NCBI GenBank assembly: GCA_917880885.1
Contig: OU862934.1
Coordinates: forward strand, 28,690,734 to 28,754,733
Direction: 5' to 3'
Length of the DNA: 64,000 nt
Origin: Limnephilus marmoratus
Lineage: Eukaryota > Arthropoda > Insecta > Trichoptera > Limnephilidae
The notes under the pieces are model-generated. The model was given only the letters and a program-made list of their open reading frames with translations, searched no databases and was not told the DNA's origin. Within the stretch, counting starts at the first letter, position 1; each line of letters starts with the position of its first letter. Below, one piece after another: positions 1-9,900 of the stretch. The position numbers and the translations under genes were made by a program.

Positions 1-301
1 GTTACTTTCGAGCAGTTATAAAATGCAGGGTAATAAAATAAAAATATACGAAAATTCAAGGAAATGTTTATGTATAAAAAATAAGTGTTATCAAAACAAT
101 TCCACAAAGGTAAAAACCTGTGCCTGGGTTTTATAATAAGTTTTATCATATTTCTATGATTTAAGATTTTACGATTATATTTTATTTTTTATTTATTAAT
201 TTTATTTTAGTAATTTGTACATTTAAGTTTACAAATTTCTAATTAATTATATTATGTATTTCATATTGCAAACTAAATTTTAAGTAGCTCCTACAATACA
301 T

Positions 302-780
302 CTTTTTTTTTTTTTTTTTTTTACATTAACTCCACATAGGAGGCCCTGAGGAAAATAATTTCCCTCAGGGCCTATGTCATCTGGGATGCTGTGTGGAGGG
401 TCTTTTTGAGGAGAGGAAGGAATGAACATTGGTCTTGAAGAGACCCATGTTGTAGGAAGGAGGAAACACAGAGGCCGGCAAATCATTCCACAGCCGAGCT
501 GTTGAACACAAGAACGAGTCGAAGAAACGACCCGTTCTCATGTGACAAATGTCAACTGTGTACAAATGTTGGGCACGCGTTTGGCGTGTTTCCCGACTAT
601 GCACCGGTGCCGAAGGGATCAATGATGCTAGTTCCTCGGAGCATCTTCCATTGTAATACCGGTAGAACAAGGATAGCATTCCCACCCGACGCCTGTGCTC
701 TAAAGATTGCAATCCGTCTGTTAAGATGGGAGAATCTATCAAACGGACCGCACAGAGTCGAGGGTATTTTTCAGGTATTT
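302..780 (-). mobile_element. LINE family B, 3' end with tail hairpin and poly(A)
   Basis: On the minus strand this reads as the C-terminal part of a non-LTR retrotransposon ORF (motifs AVRLIDSPILT, SLEHRRRVGMLSLFYRYYNG, ARLWNDLPASVFP), a stop codon near 376, a short 3' UTR and a poly(A) tail (the T run at 303-322). The 3' UTR holds a perfect 11-bp hairpin at 341-373. Related pieces occur at 10508-10715, 14255-14600 and 40740-40900. The copy is 5'-truncated and abuts a different LINE at about 780. The clade (CR1- or Jockey-like) is inferred from the tail of the reverse transcriptase ORF. Confidence 0.8.
341..373 (-). other. 3' tail hairpin of LINE family B
   Basis: An 11-bp perfect inverted repeat, AGGCCCTGAGG against CCTCAGGGCCT, separated by an A/T-rich loop and lying about 20 bases from the poly(A) tail. 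The same stem is intact in the SINE copy at 32758-32790 and decayed in the copies near 40200 and 57890. The position fits a recognition structure for the LINE reverse transcriptase; that role is inferred. Confidence 0.7.
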
Positions 781-789
781 TGGAGCTCC

Positions 790-1735
790 AGACCAGAGAT
801 GGCTGCCAAATAAACGTCTTGAACTTTCCAATTGGTGTGGACTTTAAAGTTTCTGGTAGCTTGTTATATAACTTCATCCCTTTGTACCTCTTTGTACAGT
901 AAACTGTTCTGCGTATTAGCCTTATCCTTTTTTTGAAGCCTGATTTCTTTGCACATCCTTGTGTTATGTCTGTGAATGTCGTTGTTGAATATAATTTTAT
1001 TTGAAAAGTATTTTGGTAAAATGTTGTTAATTATTTTATGTATAAATATCATCGTATTCAAGGTCAGCATCTCGTCGCCTCAGTTCTTAATTGTCCAAAC
1101 GACCATTTCAGTTTTTGCTCAATCTCCACTTTAAAACTAAAAATAAAGTATAAAAAATGATAGTGAATCACTTAACTAAGAATTATTTAAATTAATGAGA
1201 CCTTTGCCTTTACGGGAACAGCTTTATCTTAAGCACCTACCATAATGTTTCATCAAAATAATAAAAGAAAACCTTCTCTTCCTGTAAAATTTTCAAATGG
1301 TCGTTTGGACAATTAAGAACTAAGGCGACGATCTGTTTCACGGTTAGCCAATTCAGTTCCTTTAACATTTTGTTTACTTTTGAAAATCTATTTCGCTGTA
1401 GTATTATTCTCATTGCCCTGTTTTGGAGAATTTGAAACTTATTTTGTTCTCGTTCGTTGCATAGGAAAAGGATAGTTGAGCAATAGTTAAAATGTGGAGC
1501 AATAATTGATTTGTAGATAGTGATTGCAGTTTTACTAGATAGTTTTTGCCGAATTCTTCCCAAAAAAGATTTTTTTTTCCATTTTGCTTTTGTATTCAAC
1601 ATGCTTGTTGAATGTTAGTTTGAAATCTAATATAACTCCTAAGGGGAGGAATGCAGATCCCGCCAATGTCTGGAAATTAAATAAAAAGGCACTTTCAAGA
1701 TGAGAAAAGTGTGGAAAAGCTGAATAAAACAAAAA
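790..1735 (-). mobile_element. LINE family A C-terminal fragment, interrupted by a MITE
   Basis: Minus-strand reverse-transcriptase tail in more than one frame: LGVILDFKLTFNKHV near 1650, then IAPHFNYCSTILF and QILQNRAMRIIL near 1450, NWLTVKQ near 1340, and TLNTMIFIHKIINN and KLYNKLPETLK below 1070. It is a decayed 5'-truncated CR1/Jockey-like copy. The part between about 1332 and 1071 is foreign DNA (see next entry); without it the frame runs from VKQ straight into TLNTMIFIHK. Confidence 0.75.
1072..1331. mobile_element. 260-bp MITE inserted in LINE A
   Basis: The two ends are inverted repeats of about 37 bp with one mismatch, tip TCGTCGCCT and including TTGTCCAAACGACCATTT. The flanking LINE reading frame becomes continuous when the element and one copy of a TC dinucleotide are removed, which supports both boundaries and a 2-bp target duplication. 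There is no coding content. The superfamily is not recognised. Confidence 0.75.
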
Positions 1736-3364
1736 TTAAGGCGCACTCGGCAAAATTGAGGGAGATACAACCGTTCAAAGTATTTAAAATTTCACTTCGC
1801 GAGTTGATATTGGCAGTCCGCCCGCCATTTTGACATAACCTAATACGCTAAACATGGTTTGTGATACAAAAAAAGTGCCCCGTTGTCAGAAGGTCAAAAT
1901 ATTCCCGCTTTACAATAAAATCCATATTAACCCAGCCAGCCCGGACCGGGGACTACGAGATCCCCAAGATCCACCTTTTTTGCGATATCTCGTTAATTAA
2001 TTATACAATTTCATTCATATTTTTTGTAATCCTTGAAAAACTACCAAAATTTTTTTTGCCATTTTTCGTTTTTCAATATTCAAAGCACATAACATAGAAA
2101 AAAAATGTTTTTGATAAATATTAGTGCAAATCGCGGTGCCCGCTAGCATTTCGATACCATTATTTTTGTCCTTACCTTACGTTCTCGAGTCATGTTTTTT
2201 TTTCAGTCTTACTTACCCGGATGGCCACCCGGGACAGCCCTTAATACATATGTGAAGGAGCGAGACAGTTATACTGTTTACACATTCTGCCAGTTATACC
2301 TACGCTTCAATTATCTTTCAACAGTCTCAGTCAGTTTCGACCTTTTTCAGAAAACACGTGTTTAGTTTCTGAGGATGTGGGTGGTTTGGTAAATTTATGC
2401 AGAGGATGTTAAACGTTTGTTACGTTTCCGATACTATTATTTATGGTAACGTTTTTTTGTACATAAAAATATTATCTGTAGGTATGCTCTTTTAAAGCTT
2501 TCTTAGTCGTATTACTTAAAATTTGGGATAGTTTAGTTCAAATTATATTAGTCTTAACAATCCTTTTAAAGTCTATTCCTTGTTACTACCCGAGTACAAC
2601 ATTGCATATTAAAAGGGGACAAGCTTTTTAAAGATTGCATGAATTGAAAATTACGCTTCACATATTTATATCATTATTATTTTGTTTTAATTTTAATACA
2701 TTTTAATCTACTTTTTTTTTGGTAGTTTTTTCATGGGAGCACTTTACCGCTCCAAATAGTTGTGGGTCGATTTCGGCTTCCTTCAGAATGGAGATAGTAT
2801 AATAGACTTTTGTGTGTTTTTTTTTTGAACATAACAATGTGCATATTATTATATAATGTTTACAATTATATTTCAATGTTTCTGGTCTAGGAATGTAATT
2901 TCTAAGTCTCACAAATATATTTATACATTTTCATTTGACAAGTTCACAAGTATACAGGCAAGCTGAAATCTCTGAATGTGAAATAATTTTTTTAAAGAAT
3001 ATTTGCAAAAGTTACCTATCTATGTAAAGAAATTATCGTTGTTATGTTAACAATACTTTCTTTTTAAATTTATCGAAATACTTGTAAGTTTAAATAAAAT
3101 ATAAAGAACGGTCAAAACTGCAACTGTTCACAAATTATTTTTATTTAAAAATATATCCCACTGTTTAGAAAGCGCTGGCTAGCTACGGCTTCAGTGGCTA
3201 TTACAGCTCCGGTCACATTCCGCATCAAGCCAGATGGTTGACATGACGTTACTTAGAACACATAATATTTTGCGATTTTCACTAATATGGCTGGGGGCTT
3301 GCGATCCCCCGGTTCGGTGCATACGGAATTTTTGGATGCTTATTATGGGGAAGGTTAATGGAAT
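1736..3364. other. No gene recognised; AT-rich intron or intergenic DNA
   Basis: Both strands were read for exons of TBCE (a CAP-Gly domain would be expected upstream of the first exon seen) and for transposon coding motifs; none was found. If TBCE begins off the left edge this stretch is part of its intron. Confidence 0.5.
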
Positions 3365-3935
3365 ATTTTTGTATGTATTCGAAAACTAAAAACTGTTTTT
3401 GACGGGTGATAAAATATGTCACGAACAATATCATAACACGAGAGAGATGGCGGACTGTAAATCTATTTTTTATGAAACAAGACAGTTGACTGCTTTATTT
3501 AATCTCAATCTCAGGATTTGGCAATTGGAAGGAAAAAGTCCCTACCTTTGATGAGTTCATCCGCTGTTTCGGGTCGATCTTGATGCTGGCTGCACTCCAC
3601 GATAACGGCACAACTATAGGTCACAATTACCGACACTTTTTGATATATTGACGAGTATTTTTTTACGATTGCGAGATTTCGAAAACCAGATGTAAACAAA
3701 ATACCTTAACTTAAAATAAAAAAGTTTTAAAAATGGCTCACCTTACATTTTTTTATAACTAAAGCTATTGATAAAGAAAAAAAAAACATATGCATATTTC
3801 ATTAGAGAGATGTTTTATAAACGTTATTGTCAACTCTTTTTTTGTCACCCCTCCCCTGTGTGTCCTTTCCCATGCAATTCTTTCCCCTTCCGCATTCCCT
3901 TCCGCATTCCCTTCCCCTCCCACCTTGTTACTTGT
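3365..3935 (+). repeat. Decayed copy of dispersed repeat family R1 plus pyrimidine-rich block
   Basis: The segments 3365-3425 (CGAAAACTAAAAACTG) and 3712-3850 (AAAATGGCTCACCTTAC) match the two halves of the complete copy at 14955-15410. A non-matching insert of about 290 bp separates them. The block at 3838-3935 is C/T-rich and resembles, on the other strand, the purine-rich repeats at 33650 and 43900. Confidence 0.5.
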
Positions 3936-3972
3936 TGAGATGAATCCTTACATATTATATTATCCATTTAAG

Positions 3973-6900
3973 GAATCTCGACCAACTGGTGGATGCCTGT
4001 GTCTCCGACATGAACGTCTGGTCAGCAGGGGACTTGGACATCTTGTGTCCATCCCTTCGTCAGTTAGATCTCTCCAAGAACCTTCTGTCCCAGTGGAGAA
4101 CGGTGGCCGATGTTGCCAGTCAACTTCCACTCTTGGAGAAACTGGATCTAAGGTTTGTACTTGGCGCATCTGAAATTGCTTAAGAATTACAGCTGAATGA
4201 ATATGAAATGGTATTTGATAGAGGTGGCCACAGATCTGGTAAACCGGCAATTATCAGGGAATTTATAAATGTTTCGGATTTTTTTATTTTTCAAAATTCG
4301 CAATTTTAACCCTAGAACCGTACCCATAATTAATTTAAAGTAACAGTACCCAGAGGTACTGGAGTACCCCGGTAAATAAAACATTTTTTTTACATAAGAA
4401 TAAACATTTTATTTTATTTTTTATTTTTATTTTATTTTATTTTACTTTATTTGGGAAACAAACAGTTGTACATATTTTATTAAATAATTACATTTGACAA
4501 ATTTGCATGAACCAGTGAAGTTTCCACATTTGAGAATATAGAATTTAAAGAAAAAACAAAAAACTCATTAATATAAGAAATTATACATACATAATACCTA
4601 ACTAGATTACAGAAAATCAGATGAAACCAACATAATAAAATCAGATGAAACCAACATAATAATTCATACGAAAATCAGATGAAACCAACATAATAAGAGA
4701 AAAACAATAAAATAAGGCACACAGCAGGATTTACGATCAACAATCTGTTTTGATCTTCTCCGTTACATATTTTGTGAATTGAACTGAGGACAAATGGAAA
4801 ATATCAGCGTCTGAAAGGATATTGTTATATTTTGTGCACGTCCTTTTCAGAAATGTATGTTGTGAGTAGTTAGTTTTTGATTGTGGGATGTGGAATAGTT
4901 TGTTTGTTCTTGTATTACGTATTGGACAGTGGAAGTGGATGTTTTCCAGAAGATAGTTGCTGCCAACAGCGTTGTTGATGATTTTGTATAAAAATTTCTG
5001 GTCGGATATATTTCTTCTCTCTTCTAGTGATGTAATTTTATGGAATGCTAAGGAATCTTTTACATGTTCTGATATTCGGAACGATTTAAAGTCTAAGTAT
5101 TTCAAAAAATTTTTTTGGATTCTTTCTAACCTTTCAATATTGACTTTGTATTGGGGATTCCAAATCACTGATCCAAATTCTAGTATGGAGCGAACAAAAG
5201 AAAAATATAATATCTTGATTACATGTGGTGATCTGAATGGTTTAGTCACTCTTACAATGAATCCTAGGAGTTTGTAGGCCCTGTCACAAATGGAATTTAT
5301 GTGTGATCGGAAAGACATTCCGGAGTCCATTATTATTCCTAAGTCCCTTACTTCACTACACCTTTTTAATTCAACTCCGTTTATTTTATATGGGAATGTT
5401 AGGGGGTTAGTGCTTTTGGTGAAAGATATTGTATTACATTTTTCTAGATTAAGGTACAGTTGGTTGTTCGCACAATATAGTCCAAGCCTATTGATATCCT
5501 CTTGCAATTCTAGGCTGTCATTAATATTAATTACTTTTTTGTAAATTTTAATGTCATCAGCAAAAATTTGGATTTTAGAGTTTTTGAAGCAAGAGTCTAT
5601 ATCATTTATATACAAAATAAAAAGGAGAGGTCTGAGGTGTGATCCTTGTGGAATTCCTGAGGGTATATTATAGAAACGTGAAGAGAAACCCTTAGCTCTA
5701 ACTGCTTGACTCCTGTTAGTGACGTACGATTTGATCCATCTTAGAAGGTCCCCACTGATCCCGATTTTTAATAGCTTCTTCAGAAGCAGTTTGATGTTAA
5801 TTTTATCAAAGGCTTTTGAAAAATCCGTGTATATAGAATCAATCTGAGTTTTACTACCCATAGAATTAAATATGAAATCTGTGTATTCCAGCAGGTTTGT
5901 CTCGACTGACCGTTTTCTAAAAAAGCCGTGCTGATTTTTTGATATGGTAGTTTGTACTGCTGGAAAAAGTTGGTCAAGAACCATGTTTTCCATAATCTTG
6001 CTGATAATTGGGAGTTTGGAGATGGGCCTGTAGTTAGTGATGTTATTTTTGTCCCCGCTTTTATGGATTGGTGTAATGAGTGCTTGTTTCCAGACGTTGG
6101 GGAAGTTGCCTTCCTCAAATGACATTTTGAACAGCATGGAGATAGGATAAGCCAATTGGTCCCGGCATTTTACATAAAAAATGGATGGAATTAAATCAGA
6201 TCCCGCGCTTTTGTTCGGATCGAGTTTTTTTAGATAATTAAGTACATGCGATTGATTAAAGTTAATTGTGTGAATATGAAGATAAGAGTTGTCGACATTG
6301 TTATCAGAGTTTATAGGATCGAGGCTGGGGTTGGGATTCTCTACAAAAACCGATCTAAAATAATCACTAAAATTGTCACAAATGGATTGTCCATCAGTGC
6401 AGGAGATATCGCCAAGATACATTTGATTTGGTAGATCAGAAGACAATTGCTTTGATTTTACGAACGACCAGAAGCGTTTACTACACTTTTTTATTGATTC
6501 TTCTGCCGTCCTAATGTAGTTATCATAACATTCAAGTGAGATCTTCTTTTGACAATTTCTCAGCACTGAAAAGGATTGATAGTCAGCTAGATTTTTGTAT
6601 TTTTTCCATTTTTTGTGATATTTTAGTTTCTCTTTTACAATTTTAATAAGTGGGGAAGTATACCAGGGGGGAAACCTTTCCAAATTAACATAAATTTTTT
6701 TTTCGGGAATATGTTTACGTATGAGGTCATTTATGATATTATAAAAGTTTAATACGGCCCCTTCAGTATCCATATTTTGAAATTCGTGTTCCCAATTTAT
6801 TATGGATAATTCGTTTATGATTTGTTCGTAATCACCTCGGTGAAACATTTTGACTATCCTTGACGGAACGAGGGGAGACGGTTTAATAACAGGGGATAAC

Positions 6901-9900
6901 TCTATGTCTAATGCTCTATATAACATATCTTAATAATCAACTACATAGACTCTTATGGCACTTATTTCAGTCTCATATAATATAATTAGACCTAAATAAA
7001 AGGAACTTTTCTTAACAGTATTTATTAATCTTTTTCTGGTGCTCTAAACATATGAAACTTTTACATTTTTCACATCGAGTCCCTGATTTACGGTCTTTTG
7101 ACTTGGGACAAAATAAACATCTTCCAGATTTTGATTCTGAAGGGGCTGGAGCATCAGAATACTACTTTTTTCCTAATACCCTTTTTTTCCTAATAAAATC
7201 ATAACTAACTAACTAACCATCACGCCGTTTCTCCGCAGGGGTAGGCAGAGAGGACGGACTGCCAAACAACTCGATCTTGGCACACACTCTTTGCCTCACT
7301 CACATTCATACATCGTCTCATACATACTCTTCTATTATTCTGACTTTTGACATGGCCTGTCTCAAGTATCTGATTCACTTGATCGTGCCATGTCTTCCTC
7401 GGGCGTCCCCGACTTCTTCTACCATTCACATTTGCATCATATATTCTATAGTATTGAATATAATTACTTTAACTGTACCCAGGGGTATTGGAGCACCCCA
7501 CGCACGCCTTGCCACGACCACTCACTAAAAGGACTCCCGCCCGAATGATGCTTCGACGTGACCCTACGCGGCAGCGCAAAAAAATCCATTGAGAAACGAA
7601 AAAGTGATCACAAATTTTCAAAAAAAAATTATATTTGTACCCCAGGGTACGATTCTAGGGTTAAGAAAAAAATTCGCTGAAAATTCGAGTCCTGCGAACC
7701 CGAACCAGACAGATGGGTATTCAAAGTAAATTCATAATAATTCAACTTATTCTCGCGTAAATCGAATTTTCGCAACCGATTGCCATTGCGGCCAGACCTT
7801 CAAATTCAGTTATTTGGAGTAAATTCATAAGTCGAAAGCGACAGCTGACATCACCCATAGAAAAAGCAATTGAAAGTCATAGAATTACACAAATTTGACA
7901 GCCAATTTCGTATGGAATCTTTTCCGTATCCACAAAAGATACAGAATTACCAATACACCACAATAATCAACTTATGTATTTCTTATTTGCAGCAAAAATA
8001 GAATCACTCTTCCCTCAAGCGATCAAGAATTAGAACAACTTGCCCCCTGTTTTTCAAAGCTCACAAAATTAATAATAACTCATTGCAACCTCACCTGGCA
8101 AGACATACAGAAGATAATGTCAATGTTGCCGCTGTTGGAAATGCTGGTAATTGGCTGGAATAAAATCACAAAGATTGCAACACCGACTTCCATATCAAAC
8201 CCTTCCGTCTGCAATCTGACTCAGCTGGTGTTAGATGGCAACCCGTTAGACAGCTGGTCAGAAGTTTTGAAGCTGGGATGTCTGACGAATCTGACGTTAT
8301 TGAGTCTGAATGATTGTCAGATTAAAGAAATTCGATTTGACGATCGGCTTCAAGGGGAAAAGACGGAGAATTTTCCTAGTTTAGAGGAACTGCATTTGAA
8401 ATATAACTTGATAAATGATGTAAGTATTTTATTTCTTAAACTAACGTAGAATAACTGTCATTTGATCAACTCGTTATTTCTTAAAATTCAAAAGTGCCGA
8501 GTAATTCATTTTCATAAAATCCAAAGTCATGTATCTTCTGAATACTCTTTAAATAATGTAATATTGAGACCAGTTGCTCAGATCAGGGACTTAGGTGTTA
8601 TATTTGATGAAAAGTTAACATTTACTGCACATAAATGAAATAACAAATAGAGCTATAAAAATGCTTGATTTTATATGCAGAATAGCAAGTGAAAGCAGTT
8701 TGAAAACATTGTACACTTCTTTAGTAAGAAGCCAGGTAGAGTATAATTCGCCTATTTGGTCCCCATTGTATAAAACACATTACGACAATATAGAAAGGGT
8801 TCAGCACAAATTTCTAAGATTTATTAACTTTAAGCTGAATATTCCAATTCAAAATATTAACTGTGTCCTTCTGACGAAACAACTCGGCGGATTATCTTGC
8901 ATATTGTACTATTAAATAAAATTATTAATAATTGCATTGACAACCCTGAAATTCTCGTCAAAATAAAATTTTACATACCAACCAGAAATACGAGGCAAAG
9001 TGCTACCTTCTTCTGTGACAATTTTATAACAAACTATGAGGCTCATACACCTGTAAATAGATTATATCATTTTGGCAATAAAGCATCCGATGCCAAGACC
9101 CAGACAAACCTCACCTTTTGAACCAGATATTGGTTATCCAATGAATGGTTCCTGGGGCAGCGGTACCCTTACTCCCGGAAATGAACGGTTTAAAAAATGT
9201 TTGCTGGGTTTTTTCCACCGTTATTTCAATGTTCACACATTTTTTTCATGACTTTAAGCAAGCAGAGTGTTTAGCAAAGAGCGTATTAATTCTATAAGTT
9301 GTTTTTTTATTTACTTTTCAGTGGCGATCTCTCAGCGAACTGGATAAGCTGTTAAAACTCCAGAAGCTCTACTTCTTGAAGAATCCAATTTTTCAAGAGG
9401 AAGACTATGACACGGCTTCCCAGCTTCTCCTTGCCAGGATAGGAAACTTAAAGGTGAGCGTTCTATTGCTTTTATTTTATCAGGGATAAAGGGACACTGC
9501 CTCCTCACCCACGTCAGGGCCCTAGCACGTTCCATCGTTGAAACCCTATGTTAATACGATGTTGGCTAAATTTGTCTTCTATTGACATAAAATATATGGA
9601 CAGCATGAATATGTCCAAAAGGGATCAGAATGAAAATCTAGTCTCCTTCAACAGAGCAATCTTCCGAACAGGCCCTCCATCGATATGCTTGGCCTAATTC
9701 TAAGTGACCAGCTCAGGTACGGGGCTCCATCGAAGCCAGAGTTAACGTTCCGCAACTTAAGCAGATATATGCGTTAAAAATACGATAGCAGTCAAGTACA
9801 ATAAGCGTGTTTATACGTCAACGCGTGTGTCTCCATAGAAATCGTTCTAACTCCGTTATTGTTTAAGTGACATCCCTAAAACAAAAAGTAAAAGGTCGAT

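Larger units (their letters stand above)
4390..6990 (-). mobile_element. CR1/Jockey-like LINE nested in the piggyBac element
   Basis: A minus-strand non-LTR retrotransposon with a long open reverse transcriptase frame (4737-6926) and a repeated 3' tail (4614-4696). It lies just beyond the piggyBac transposase stop codon at 7012-7014. No endonuclease domain is visible upstream of the ORF, so it is probably 5'-truncated. Outer limits are approximate because no clear target duplication was found. Confidence 0.8.
4306..7664 (-). mobile_element. piggyBac-type element in TBCE intron 1
   Basis: Host TTAA at 4306-4309 and 7661-7664 flanks matching ends: CCCTAGAACCGTACCC on the left, and on the right the inverse of CCCTAGAATCGTACCC. 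Subterminal inverted blocks (GGTACTGGAGTACCCC near 4355, GGTATTGGAGCACCCC near 7483) are also shared. The C-terminal cysteine finger of a piggyBac transposase lies inside at 7012-7170. The element carries two later insertions, a LINE (about 4390-6990) and an RTE-type tail (7195-7435). Most of its transposase is missing, so it is not autonomous. Confidence 0.9.

Noticed and set aside
1861..2097. Missing CAP-Gly exon of TBCE
   Set aside because: The frame shows none of the conserved Gly-rich CAP-Gly residues and has no fitting splice sites.
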